From: Rhodovulum sulfidophilum
GTDB taxonomy: Bacteria; Pseudomonadota; Alphaproteobacteria; Rhodobacterales; Rhodobacteraceae
DNA: 64,000 nt
Direction: 5' to 3'
Assembly: GCA_003241785.1 (NCBI GenBank)
Contig: QFPW01000015.1
Span: 1 to 64,000 of the forward strand
Shown: positions 8,175 to 18,058 of the stretch, piece by piece
How the letters are laid out: the number at the start of each line of letters is the position of its first letter
Position numbering within the stretch: position 1 is the first letter of the stretch
Notes under the pieces: model-generated
Database searches by the model: none
What the model saw: the letters and a program-made list of their open reading frames with translations, nothing else
What the model was told of the DNA's origin: nothing
Made by a program: the position numbers and the translations under genes

Positions 8175-9566
8175 TCAGCCGCGCGGGACGAGCCGGCCCC
8201 AGAGGTCGTAGTCGGCGGCCTCCTCGACCTCGACGGTGACGATGTCGCCGGGCCTGAGCCCCTCGAAATCCGCGTCGATGAAGAGCTCGCCGTCGATCTC
8301 CGGCGCGTCGGCCCAGGTGCGGCAGGTCGCGCCCTCGGCGTCCACGGTGTCGACGATCGCCTCGACCCGCGTCCCGACCTTCGCCTCCATCTTCTCGGCG
8401 CTGATCGCCTGGGCGGTCTCCATGAACCGCTCCCAGCGCTCCTGCTTCACCGCGTCGGGCACGTGATCGGGCAGGGCGTTCGCCCGCGCGCCCTCGACGT
8501 TCTCGTATTTGAAGCAGCCGACCCGGTCGAGCCGCGCCTCGCCGAGCCAGTCGATCAGATGCTCGAACTCCGCTTCCGTCTCGCCGGGGTAGCCGACGAT
8601 GAAGGTCGAGCGCAAAGTGATGTCGGGGCAGTCGGCGCGCCAGCGGGCGATCTCGTCCAGCGTCCGCGCCGAGGCGGCGGGCCGGGCCATGCGCCTCAGC
8701 ACATCCGGATGGCTGTGCTGGAACGGGATGTCGAGATAGGGAAGGATCAGCCCCTCCGCCATCAGCGGGACGAGGTCGCGCACATGCGGATAGGGATAGA
8801 CGTAGTGCAGCCGCACCCAGGCGCCGAGGCTCCCGAGCGCGCGGGCGAGGTCGGTGACATGGGTCCGGACCTCGCCGCCCTTCCAGGGATGGAGGTCGTG
8901 CTTGCGGTCGACGCCATAGGCCGAGGTGTCCTGGCTGATCACCAGGAGCTCGCGCACCCCGGCCTCGACCAGCTTCTCGGCCTCGCGCAGCACCGCGTGG
9001 ACCGGGCGCGAGACGAGGCGCCCGCGCATGTCGGGGATCACGCAGAACTTGCACTTGTGGTTACAGCCCTCGGAGATCTTGAGGTAGCTGTAGTGCCGCG
9101 GCGTCAGATGCACGCCGGTCGCGGGCAGGAGGTCGATGAACGGGTTCGGCGCCGGCGGCACCGCGCCGTGCACCGCGTCGAGCACCTGCTCGTACTGCTG
9201 CGGTCCGGTCACCGCGAGCACGGTCGGATGCTCGCCCCGGATGTAATCCTCGTTGGCGCCGAGGCAGCCGGTGACGATGACGCGGCCGTTCTCGCTCAGC
9301 GCCTCGCCGATCGCCTCGAGGCTCTCGGCCTTGGCGCTGTCGAGAAAGCCGCAGGTGTTCACGATCACCGCGTCGGCGCCCTCGTAGTCGGGCGAGATCG
9401 CATAGCCCTCGGCGCGGAGGCGGGTGAGGATCCGCTCGCTGTCGACCAGCGCCTTGGGGCAGCCGAGGCTGACCATCCCGATCCGGGGCTGGCCGGGGCG
9501 GGCGGGCTCGGTCATCAGCGCGCGCGGGGCGCGGTCCGGACGCAGGTCGGGCGGGTTCATGCTCAT
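8175..9566 (-). CDS. rimO: Ribosomal protein S12 methylthiotransferase RimO (radical SAM)
   Basis: A 463-residue enzyme that adds a methylthio group to the conserved aspartate of ribosomal protein S12. The N-terminal UPF0004 domain carries cluster cysteines at 36, 72 and 101. The radical-SAM motif CNHKCKFC has cysteines at 168, 172 and 175, and a TRAM domain forms the last 65 residues or so, ending EAADYDLWGRLVPRG. SLGCPKALVDSERI and YLKISEGCN separate it from MiaB. The chosen start gives MSMNPPDLRP, which I recall as the usual N terminus in Rhodobacterales RimO. Starts at 9560 and 9515 are possible, and none has a strong ribosome site. Confidence 0.96.
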   Translation of the reverse strand: MSMNPPDLRPDRAPRALMTEPARPGQPRIGMVSLGCPKALVDSERILTRLRAEGYAISPDYEGADAVIVNTCGFLDSAKAESLEAIGEALSENGRVIVTGCLGANEDYIRGEHPTVLAVTGPQQYEQVLDAVHGAVPPAPNPFIDLLPATGVHLTPRHYSYLKISEGCNHKCKFCVIPDMRGRLVSRPVHAVLREAEKLVEAGVRELLVISQDTSAYGVDRKHDLHPWKGGEVRTHVTDLARALGSLGAWVRLHYVYPYPHVRDLVPLMAEGLILPYLDIPFQHSHPDVLRRMARPAASARTLDEIARWRADCPDITLRSTFIVGYPGETEAEFEHLIDWLGEARLDRVGCFKYENVEGARANALPDHVPDAVKQERWERFMETAQAISAEKMEAKVGTRVEAIVDTVDAEGATCRTWADAPEIDGELFIDADFEGLRPGDIVTVEVEEAADYDLWGRLVPRG

Positions 9567-9648
9567 GGGCCGCGCCCATAGCCGATTTCGGGCGGGGTTT
9601 GAAGGGCTGCGCGCGGCGTCGCGCGACGGACCGGCGCGCGGGCGGCCC

Positions 9649-9662
9649 GCGCCCCGGGGCGC
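9649..9662 (-). terminator. GC-rich palindrome after the cytochrome c gene
   Basis: GCGCCCC followed directly by GGGGCGC, flanked by CGGCC and GGCCG, lies 16 bp beyond the cytochrome stop codon. It could end the cytochrome transcript before rimO. There is no T run, so intrinsic termination is unproven. Confidence 0.35.
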
Positions 9663-9678
9663 GGCCGCTCGGGCGGGA

Positions 9679-10074
9679 TTACTCGCCGCCGTGGCTGTCG
9701 ATGTAGGCGACGACCGCGTGGCGATCATCCTCCTTCTTGAGGCCGGCGAAGGCCATCTTGGTACCGGGCACCATCGCCTTCGGATTCTCGAGATAGGCGA
9801 AGAGCTTGTCGTTGTCCCAGACGAGCCCGTCCTCGCCGGCCTTCACCATCGCGTCGGAATACTTGTAGTCCTCGAGCGCGCCCGCCTTGCGGCCGACGAT
9901 CTTGTTAAGCTCGGGGCCCACGCGGTTCTCGGCGCCGTCGCCGATCATGTGGCACGCGGCGCAGCGCTTCCAGACCTTCTCGCCCGCCGCCGCGAGATCG
10001 GCGTCCTGCGCGAAGGCGGGGACGGCGGCGCAGCCTGCGAGCAGCGAGAGGGCGACGAGAATTCGGTTTCGCAT
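9679..10074 (-). CDS. Exported c-type cytochrome (class I, c2/c550-like)
   Basis: A 131-residue single-haem electron carrier of the periplasm. The haem attachment motif CAACH is at residues 38-42 and the likely sixth ligand is Met107 in GTKMAFAG. The mature part is a standard class I fold of about 108 residues. The signal sequence ends AFAQDA (type I cleavage after residue 23), but LLAGC at 11-15 could instead be a lipobox, so a lipoprotein form cannot be excluded. The ATG at 10074 is chosen over a longer frame from 10128 because only this gives a proper signal peptide. It is divergent from the RidA gene. Confidence 0.9.
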   Translation of the reverse strand: MRNRILVALSLLAGCAAVPAFAQDADLAAAGEKVWKRCAACHMIGDGAENRVGPELNKIVGRKAGALEDYKYSDAMVKAGEDGLVWDNDKLFAYLENPKAMVPGTKMAFAGLKKEDDRHAVVAYIDSHGGE

Positions 10075-10347
10075 TTCCAACCCATCCAGATGGTTTTTTG
10101 TCGATCCGCATCCGGCAGCGCGGTCCACGCCTGGGTGCCTGCTGCCTTGGCGGAATCGACCCGGATATTAGGTCGCGCCGACCCGGCCGCAACGGTCCAT
10201 AAGTCGCGTGACACCGCGCCGCGCGGGGTTTCGCCGCGATTGGCGCGCCCTTGCGCGGCCGCTGGCGCGAAATGCGCCAGCGCGGCCCGCGCTTGACCGC
10301 GACCGCCTTCCCCGCGAAGCATGCGCGATCCCAAGGCGGAGAGGCGC

Positions 10348-10728
10348 ATGCGCAGAACGATATCGACCGGTTCCCCCTTCGAAAGCGAATTCGCCTACAG
10401 CCGGGCCGTGGTCCAGGGCGACTGGTGCTTCGTCGCGGGCACGACCGGCTACGACTACAAGTCGATGTCGATGCCCGCCGATCCCGGCGCGCAGGCGGCG
10501 AACGCGCTCGCCACGATCGCGGGCGTGCTCGAGGAGGCGGGCTTCACGATGAAGGACGTGGTGCGCACCGTGATCTATCTCGTCGATCCGGCCGATCACC
10601 CGGCGATCGGCCCGGCGCTGCGCGAGGCGCTCGGCGAGGTCCGGCCGGCCAATTCGACCGTCATCGCGGCGCTGGTCCGGCCCGAGATGAAGGTCGAGAT
10701 CGAAGTCACCGCCTTCCGGGGAGCGTGA
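10348..10728 (+). CDS. RidA family protein (YjgF/YER057c/UK114)
   Basis: A 126-residue protein of the RidA superfamily. Archetypal members hydrolyse reactive enamine/imine intermediates released by PLP enzymes. Visible family features are YSRAVVQGDWCFVAGTTGYD near the N terminus, the A-N-A-L-A-T-I helix, MKDVVRTVIYLVD, and the C-terminal RPEMKVEIEVTAF. The ATG at 10348 follows GGCGGAGAGG closely and is preferred over the ATG at 10321, which lacks such a site. It stands alone, divergent from the cytochrome gene. Whether it is RidA proper or one of the Rid1-7 subgroups cannot be decided by eye. Confidence 0.88.
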   Translation: MRRTISTGSPFESEFAYSRAVVQGDWCFVAGTTGYDYKSMSMPADPGAQAANALATIAGVLEEAGFTMKDVVRTVIYLVDPADHPAIGPALREALGEVRPANSTVIAALVRPEMKVEIEVTAFRGA

Positions 10729-10778
10729 CCGCGGCGCCGCAATTCACTTTTACTTTACGGCCATTACCGCGGTGGGCG

Positions 10779-10807
10779 CTGACATTCACGCCGGGCGGGT
10801 GCATATC
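10779..10807 (+). promoter_or_regulatory. Candidate sigma-70 promoter of the outer-membrane protein gene
   Basis: CTGACA (10779-10784, five of six matches to the -35 consensus) and CATATC (10802-10807) are separated by 17 bases, 34 bp before the start codon at 10841. The assignment rests on spacing and partial consensus only. Confidence 0.4.
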
Positions 10808-10840
10808 TCGATTTGCGACAGTCTGATTCGGAGAAGACAG

Positions 10841-11476
10841 ATGAGCAATAAGCGGAACATCGTGGCCCTCGGAGGCGCCCTCGCCGCCGCGACGATGATC
10901 GCCGGCGCGGCGAGCGCGCAGAGCTTCTACGTCAAGGGTTTCGGCGGCTGGACCATCCCGCAGGACGATGATTTTCGTCTGAATGAACGCGAGACCGGCC
11001 TCAGCGCCTCGAGCGGCTACGACTTCGACAGCGGCTACGCGCTCGGCGCGGCGGTCGGCTACGACTTCTCGCCGTCGCTCGCCCTCGAAGGCGAATACGT
11101 CTACCGCAACGCCGACGCGCGGCTGAAGAACGTCGGCGCCGACAAGGGCGAGACGAAGTCGAACGCCTGGATGGTCAACGCGCTCTACAAGTTCCCGGCC
11201 ATGGGCGCGACCGGGGCCTTCCACCCCTACGCGGGCGGCGGCATCGGCATGGCCGACCTGAAGGTCGAGAGCACGGGCGAGTCGCTCGACTCCGACTACA
11301 ACTTCGCCTGGCAGCTGATCGGCGGCGTCGGCTACGACGTGGCGCCGCAGTGGCAGCTCACGGGCGAGGTCCGGTACTTCTCGATCAACGATCAGACGGT
11401 CGAGAACAACGACTTCGGCTTCAAGGCGGGCTACGACACCGTCGACGTGCTGTTCGGCGCCACCTACCGCTTCTGA
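10841..11476 (+). CDS. Outer membrane beta-barrel protein (OmpA/OmpW-like barrel)
   Basis: A 211-residue exported protein with a clear Sec signal (residues 1-26, cleavage after ASA before QSFYVKGF). The remainder alternates aromatic and polar residues as expected for an eight-stranded barrel: YVKGFGGWTIP, YALGAAVGYDF, LALEGEYVY, WMVNALYKF, FHPYAGGGIGMADL, FAWQLIGGVGYDV, LTGEVRYFS and the last strand VDVLFGATYRF ending in Phe, the usual outer-membrane sorting residue. It is a small porin-like or structural surface protein of unknown substrate. CGGAGAAGACAG precedes the ATG. It is monocistronic, with a promoter candidate upstream and a strong hairpin after it. Confidence 0.86.
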   Translation: MSNKRNIVALGGALAAATMIAGAASAQSFYVKGFGGWTIPQDDDFRLNERETGLSASSGYDFDSGYALGAAVGYDFSPSLALEGEYVYRNADARLKNVGADKGETKSNAWMVNALYKFPAMGATGAFHPYAGGGIGMADLKVESTGESLDSDYNFAWQLIGGVGYDVAPQWQLTGEVRYFSINDQTVENNDFGFKAGYDTVDVLFGATYRF

Positions 11477-11500
11477 GCATCCGTTTTCCGGATGAGCGCC

Positions 11501-11524
11501 GGGCCGGCCCTTCGGGGCCGGCCC
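11501..11524. terminator. Bidirectional UUCG-loop terminator
   Basis: GGGCCGGCCC-TTCG-GGGCCGGCCC forms a perfect 10-bp stem closed by the very stable UUCG tetraloop. It sits between the convergent outer-membrane protein gene and pccR and could serve both. T residues after it are few. Confidence 0.7.
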
Positions 11525-11532
11525 GTTGCGTC

Positions 11533-12936
11533 TCAGCGGATCACGTAGGGCAGCAGGTCGCGCTGGTTGGGATCGACCTCGACGCGCCGCTCCATCGGCG
11601 GCACCGAGCGCTGCGGACAGCCGGCGCGCTCGCAGATCCGGCAGGAGACGCCGATCGGCTGGAACGCCGCGTCGTCGCGGATGTCGAGATCGTCGGCGTA
11701 GACGAGGCTGCCCGCGTGGGCGATCTCGCAGCCGAGCCCGATCGCGTAGCGCCGGACCGGCGCGCGGAAGCTGCCGCCCGATTTCGACACGTCGCGCGCG
11801 AGGCAGACATAGCGCGCCCCGTCCGGCGTCTCGGCGAGCTGGCGCAGGAACCGCCCCGGGGTCTCGAACGCCTGGTGCACGTTCCACAACGGGCAGCCGC
11901 CGCCGAAACGCGTGAACTGCAGCCGCGTCGCCGAATGCCGCTTGGTGATCGTCCCGGCCTGGTCCACCCGGACGAAGTAGAACGGCACGCCCTTGGCGCC
12001 CGGCCGCTGCAGCGTCGAGAGCCGCTGGCCGACCTGCTCGATCGAGGCCTGGAACTCGCCCGCCAGCGCCTCGAGGTCGTGGCGCAGCGCCTGGGCGCGG
12101 TCGAGGAACGGCCCGTAGGGCAGCAGGGCCGCGCCGGCGAAATAGTTCGCGAGCCCGGTCTTGCAGATCACCCGCGCCGCCTCGGTCCCGAACCGCGCGA
12201 GATCGAGCGTCGCCTCCAGCAGATCGGCGTGCTCGATCAGCGCGATCTGGTGCAGCGCCTGGAACGCCTGGGTGGCGCGGCCGCTTCGCGCGGCGAGGGT
12301 GAGGATCCGCGCGCCCGGATCGTAGCGGCGCAGCGGCGCGTCGTTGGCGAGCGCCAGCGCGATGCCGTGCCGGGCGCGCAGCCAGGAATCGATCGCCGCC
12401 AGCCGGTCGCCCTGGCCGAGCTGCGCCCCGAACCGTTCGGCCGCCCGATCGATCGCGTCGAGATAGTTGTCGCAATAGTGGAAGAAGTCCCGCACCTCCT
12501 CCCAGGGCAGCGGGTTCACCGGATTGTCCTCGCGCCCCAGCGCCTCGTTCAGCCGCGCCAGCCGCTCCGCGTGCTCGCGATGCGCGCGGTGCAGCGTGAG
12601 AAAGGCGCGCGCGAAATTCGGCGCGTTGGTGGCGAGGAGCTGCAGGTCCGAGAGCGGCGGCGCGACGTCCCCGAACACCGGATCGGCGAGCGCCTCGCGC
12701 ATGTCCGCGACCAGCCGCTCGCTGGTGCCGGCGGCGAGCTCGGTCACGTCGATGCCGAATTCCTGCGCCAGAGACAGCACGACCCGGGCCGAGACGGGGC
12801 GGTGATTGTTCTCCATCTGGTTGAGATAGGAGACCGAAACCCCCAGCTTCGCGGCGTATTCCGCCTGTGTCAGCCCGAGCCGCGCCCGGATCTCGCGCAG
12901 CTTCGCGCCGATGTAGAGTTTTCGCGCCTGGCTCAT
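11533..12936 (-). CDS. pccR: PccR-type short-chain fatty acyl-CoA regulator (ScfR family)
   Basis: A 467-residue cytoplasmic regulator. An XRE-type helix-turn-helix occupies residues 10-65 (LREIRARLGLTQAEYAAKLG, then SVSYLNQMENN). A long middle domain of the IrrE/ImmA-like type follows, and the C-terminal DUF2083-like region carries the family motif CRICERAGCPQR. In Rhodobacter sphaeroides the homologue PccR is known to control pccB in response to propionyl-CoA status. Here it is divergent from pccB with 134 bp between the start codons, and a strong PccR-like site lies there. The ATG at 12936 matches the expected MSQARKLYIG start. Direct repeats of TTCGCA run up to its start codon, suggesting control of its own gene. 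Confidence 0.92.
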   Translation of the reverse strand: MSQARKLYIGAKLREIRARLGLTQAEYAAKLGVSVSYLNQMENNHRPVSARVVLSLAQEFGIDVTELAAGTSERLVADMREALADPVFGDVAPPLSDLQLLATNAPNFARAFLTLHRAHREHAERLARLNEALGREDNPVNPLPWEEVRDFFHYCDNYLDAIDRAAERFGAQLGQGDRLAAIDSWLRARHGIALALANDAPLRRYDPGARILTLAARSGRATQAFQALHQIALIEHADLLEATLDLARFGTEAARVICKTGLANYFAGAALLPYGPFLDRAQALRHDLEALAGEFQASIEQVGQRLSTLQRPGAKGVPFYFVRVDQAGTITKRHSATRLQFTRFGGGCPLWNVHQAFETPGRFLRQLAETPDGARYVCLARDVSKSGGSFRAPVRRYAIGLGCEIAHAGSLVYADDLDIRDDAAFQPIGVSCRICERAGCPQRSVPPMERRVEVDPNQRDLLPYVIR

Positions 12937-12937
12937 G

Positions 12938-12959
12938 TTCGCAGTTTCGCACTTCGCAG
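12938..12959. promoter_or_regulatory. TTCGCA direct repeats at the pccR start
   Basis: Three heptamers TTCGCAG, TTCGCAC and TTCGCAG begin at 12938, 12946 and 12953, one base from the pccR start codon. They resemble degenerate halves of the TTTGCAA boxes further right, so they may be weak PccR sites for autoregulation. They leave no room for a normal Shine-Dalgarno sequence. Confidence 0.45.
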
Positions 12960-12965
12960 TCGTGC

Positions 12966-12985
12966 TTTGCAATCCTATTTGCAAA
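12966..12985. promoter_or_regulatory. PccR operator
   Basis: TTTGCAAT (12966-12973), CCTA, then TTTGCAAA (12978-12985): two near-identical boxes four bases apart in the pccR-pccB intergenic region. This agrees with the TTTGCAAA-N4-TTTGCAAA type of site that I recall being described for PccR in Rhodobacter sphaeroides. It stands out as AT-rich in GC-rich DNA, 86 bp before the pccB start. Confidence 0.8.
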
Positions 12986-13070
12986 TTCGCCGAAGCGTGC
13001 TTGTCGGACCATCTCGCATCTGCCAGAAAACCTGAAACCGCGCCGATCACGGTCCAGGGGGGTGACGTCG

Positions 13071-14603
13071 ATGAAGGAAATCCTCGCAGAGCTCGAAGTG
13101 CGCCGCGACGAGGCCCGGCAGGGTGGCGGCGCCGGCCGCATCAAGTCGCAGCACGCCAAGGGCAAGCTGACGGCGCGCGAACGGCTCGAGGTCCTGCTCG
13201 ACGAAGGCTCCTTCGAAGAATTCGACATGTTCAAGACGCATCGCTGCGTCGATTTCGGCATGTCGGAGATGAGCTATCCCGGCGACGGCGTGATCACCGG
13301 CTGGGGCACGATCAACGGCCGCCAGGTCTATGTCTTCAGCCAGGACTTCACCGTCTTCGGCGGCTCGCTCTCCGAGACCCACGCCGAGAAGATCTGCAAG
13401 ATCATGGACATGGCGATGCAGAACGGCGCGCCGGTGATCGGGCTCAACGACTCGGGCGGCGCGCGGATCCAGGAAGGCGTCGCCTCGCTCGCCGGCTACG
13501 CCGACGTGTTCCAGCGCAACATCATGGCCTCCGGGGTCATCCCGCAGATCTCCGTCATCATGGGCCCTTGCGCCGGCGGCGCGGTCTATTCCCCGGCGAT
13601 GACCGATTTCATCTTCATGGTGCGCGACAGCTCCTACATGTTCGTGACCGGCCCCGACGTGGTGAAGACGGTGACGAACGAGATCGTCACCGCCGAGGAG
13701 CTCGGCGGCGCCAAGACGCATACGTCGAAATCCTCGGTCGCGGACAACGCCTACGAGAACGATCTCGTCGCGCTGATGGAAGTGCGCCGGCTGGTCGATT
13801 TCCTGCCGCTCTCCAACCGCGAGAAGCCGCCGGTGCGGCCGTTCTACGACGCGCCCGACCGGATCGAGAAAAGCCTCGACACGCTCATTCCGGCGAATGC
13901 GAACACGCCCTACGACATGAAGGAGCTGATCGCGAAGGTCGCCGACGAGGCGGATTTCTACGAGATCCAGCCCGATTTCGCGAAGAACATCCTGACCGGC
14001 TTCATCCGGCTCGAGGGCTCGACCGTCGGCGTGGTCGCGAACCAGCCGATGGTGCTCGCCGGCTGCCTCGACATCGACTCGGCGCGCAAGGCCGCGCGGT
14101 TCGTGCGCTTCTGCGACGCGTTCGAGATCCCGATCCTGACCTTCGTCGACGTGCCGGGCTTCCTGCCGGGCACCGGCCAGGAATACGGCGGCATCATCAA
14201 GCACGGCGCGAAGCTGCTCTTCGCCTTCGGCGAGGCGACCGTGCCGAAGGTCACGGTGATCACGCGCAAGGCCTATGGCGGCGCCTACGACGTGATGAGC
14301 TCGAAGCACCTGCGCGGCGATTTCAACTACGCCTGGCCGACCGCCGAGATCGCGGTGATGGGCGCCAAGGGCGCGGTCGAGATCCTCTACCGCTCCGAGC
14401 TCGGCGACCCGGACAAGATCGCGGCCCGCACCAAGGACTACGAGGAGCGCTTCGCCAATCCGTTCGTCGCGGCCGAGAAGGGCTTCATCGACGAGGTGAT
14501 CATGCCGCATTCGACGCGCCGCCGCGTGGCGCGCGCCTTCGCGAGCCTGCGCGCCAAGCGGCTCAGCAATCCCTGGAAGAAGCACGACAACATTCCGCTC
14601 TGA
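13071..14603 (+). CDS. pccB: Propionyl-CoA carboxylase beta chain (carboxyltransferase)
   Basis: A 510-residue carboxyltransferase subunit that moves the carboxyl group from carboxybiotin to propionyl-CoA, giving methylmalonyl-CoA. Both crotonase-like halves are present. Typical segments are LTARERLEVLLDEGSFEEFD, the acyl-CoA loop NDSGGARIQEG, the oxyanion region MGPCAGGAVYSPA in the N half, and DVPGFLPGTGQEYGGIIKHGAK with KAYGGAYDVM in the C half. The ATG at 13071 follows AGGGGGGTG. It is the first gene after the PccR operator; four small genes and then pccA follow on the same strand. Confidence 0.96.
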   Translation: MKEILAELEVRRDEARQGGGAGRIKSQHAKGKLTARERLEVLLDEGSFEEFDMFKTHRCVDFGMSEMSYPGDGVITGWGTINGRQVYVFSQDFTVFGGSLSETHAEKICKIMDMAMQNGAPVIGLNDSGGARIQEGVASLAGYADVFQRNIMASGVIPQISVIMGPCAGGAVYSPAMTDFIFMVRDSSYMFVTGPDVVKTVTNEIVTAEELGGAKTHTSKSSVADNAYENDLVALMEVRRLVDFLPLSNREKPPVRPFYDAPDRIEKSLDTLIPANANTPYDMKELIAKVADEADFYEIQPDFAKNILTGFIRLEGSTVGVVANQPMVLAGCLDIDSARKAARFVRFCDAFEIPILTFVDVPGFLPGTGQEYGGIIKHGAKLLFAFGEATVPKVTVITRKAYGGAYDVMSSKHLRGDFNYAWPTAEIAVMGAKGAVEILYRSELGDPDKIAARTKDYEERFANPFVAAEKGFIDEVIMPHSTRRRVARAFASLRAKRLSNPWKKHDNIPL

Positions 14604-14691
14604 GCGGAGGGCACGCGGGCCTTGGGACCCGCGGTCTTTGAGGGTAGGATGATGCGCGTCTTTGGGCATGTCTCGCCGAGGAACCGGGCCG

Positions 14692-14937
14692 ATGATCCGC
14701 CGGGTCTGGATGTCGCTGCCGATCCTGATCCGCTTCATGCTGCGGCATGTCGCGAACGGGATGGCGATCGGCTGCTCGGCGCTCCTGATCGCGATCTGGA
14801 CCGACTTCGCCGGCCTCGGCGCGATGCTGGCCCGCGACGCGAGCGGGCTCGCCACCTTCCTTTTGTTCTTCCAAACGGCGATGACCTTCGGCGCGGTCTC
14901 GATGGGGATCGCGGTGATGTCGCTCGGCGAGGACTGA
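14692..14937 (+). CDS. Small membrane protein of the pcc cluster, unknown function
   Basis: An 81-residue protein with two predicted membrane helices, roughly residues 16-36 (ANGMAIGCSALLIAIWTDF) and 48-72 (GLATFLLFFQTAMTFGAVSMG). The N terminus is basic (MIRRVWMSLP). I do not recognise a named family. GAGGAA lies nine bases before the ATG at 14692; an ATG at 14668 is in frame without a ribosome site. It lies 88 bp after pccB and 52 bp before the next small gene. The codon use matches its neighbours, so it is probably a real gene kept in this place. Confidence 0.7.
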   Translation: MIRRVWMSLPILIRFMLRHVANGMAIGCSALLIAIWTDFAGLGAMLARDASGLATFLLFFQTAMTFGAVSMGIAVMSLGED

Positions 14938-14989
14938 GCGGGGCGGTTCGGCCCCGCGGCCTGCCGGGCCACGCGGAAGGACGCTTGCC

Positions 14990-15340
14990 ATGCTGAAACA
15001 TCGTGGATTCCCCGGCCGGTTGCCGAGCTCGGACCTGCAGTTCGTGATCCGTCGCGCCAGCAAGGACGGCGCGACGACGATCAAGGCGCGCGAGCGCTTC
15101 GCGGACCGGCGGCCGATCGAGAAGGCGGCGGACCGCGAGTTCCTGCGCGCGCTGATCGCCCAGTTCGGCGAGGAGCCGTTCGAGCGCGGCAATCTCGACG
15201 CCGGCCGGATCAACTTCCTGTTCGGGCGCGAGGTGATCGCGGCCGAGGACCCCTTCGATCCGGCGAGCTACGAGGCGCTGCTCCGGGTCGACATCGACCG
15301 CGCGCGGCTGTCTTATCCGGAGATCTTCGACGATGACTAG
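14990..15340 (+). CDS. Hypothetical soluble protein of the pcc cluster
   Basis: A 116-residue charged protein with no signal or membrane segment. It begins MLKHRGFPGRLPSSDLQFVIRR and ends DIDRARLSYPEIFDDD. GGAAGGA precedes the ATG at 14990 at normal spacing. The composition is compatible with a small alpha/beta or helical protein and no catalytic motif is visible. It sits between pccB and pccA, and its conservation there in relatives would decide whether it serves the carboxylase. I cannot assign a function. Confidence 0.7.
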   Translation: MLKHRGFPGRLPSSDLQFVIRRASKDGATTIKARERFADRRPIEKAADREFLRALIAQFGEEPFERGNLDAGRINFLFGREVIAAEDPFDPASYEALLRVDIDRARLSYPEIFDDD

Positions 15341-15409
15341 GCTCGGAGCGTCGAACGCCGGAAGACTGGACCCGCGGCGGCGCGCGGAACGACAACGGGG
15401 ATACGGGAC

Positions 15410-15580
15410 ATGCACATCAAACTGGCGGGCGGCTTCCTCGCCCTTCTGCTGCTCGCGGGCTGCGGCGGCGGCGTCGAGCTCGGCGGCGACCAGCTCGGAA
15501 CGAGCGACGCGGTCGCGGCCGGGGACGACCCGCTCGACGACGGCGCGATCAACGACGGCGTGGGCGACGTCATCAACTGA
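15410..15580 (+). CDS. Small putative lipoprotein of the pcc cluster (1)
   Basis: A 56-residue protein, MHIKLAGGFLALLLLAGC followed by GGGVELGG and an acidic tail ending DGVGDVIN. The lipobox LLAGC places the lipidated cysteine at residue 18. The mature part is only about 39 residues and rich in Gly and Asp. A weak ribosome site (AACGGGG) precedes the ATG. It lies 69 bp after the previous gene and 111 bp before a second small lipoprotein gene. The function is unknown. Confidence 0.6.
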   Translation: MHIKLAGGFLALLLLAGCGGGVELGGDQLGTSDAVAAGDDPLDDGAINDGVGDVIN

Positions 15581-15691
15581 GACGGGATCTGACCGGGCGC
15601 CACGGCGTTGTTCCTTCGACCGCGCCGATCGCGGCGCGGCGCTGCCCGGGACGCGGCGACGCGGCCCGGGGGTAACCGGAAGGAGAACATC

Positions 15692-15877
15692 ATGCGCGGA
15701 ATCGCGGTCGGACTTCTCATCGCCCTCGGCGGCCTCGGCATGCTCTCGGGCTGCGGGGACACCCGCGGCGAACGCGTGGTCACCGGCGCCGCCGGCGGCG
15801 CCCTCGCGGGCCAGGTCATCGCGGGCGAGCCGCTGGCGGGCGCCGCGGTCGGCGGCGTGGTCGGCGCGGTCCGCTAG
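15692..15877 (+). CDS. Small glycine-zipper lipoprotein of the pcc cluster (2)
   Basis: A 61-residue protein with signal MRGIAVGLLIALGGLGMLSGC; the lipobox LSGC puts the lipid cysteine at residue 21. The mature part AAGGALAGQVIAGEPLAGAAVGGVVGAV has the GxxxG periodicity of glycine-zipper membrane-associating peptides (as in SlyB or osmotically induced lipoproteins). GGAAGGAGAACATC before the ATG at 15692 is a strong ribosome site and favours this start over one at 15608. Its place just before pccA is curious but may only reflect local synteny. Confidence 0.72.
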   Translation: MRGIAVGLLIALGGLGMLSGCGDTRGERVVTGAAGGALAGQVIAGEPLAGAAVGGVVGAVR

Positions 15878-15999
15878 CGCGCGCGCGGGGGCTCCCGCCG
15901 GCGCCTTCCACATCAAGACGGCGGGACTCCTCGCGTCCGGAGCGATCCGGGCGGCGGGTGGCGTGTTCCCGGTCGAACCCACCTGCCCTGAGAGGACCC

Positions 16000-18000
<2,001 letters not shown>

Positions 18001-18058
18001 TGGCCGAGCGCCCCGCCGGGCGCCGCGCCGCGCCGGGCCGGGCCCGCGACGGCTGCGC

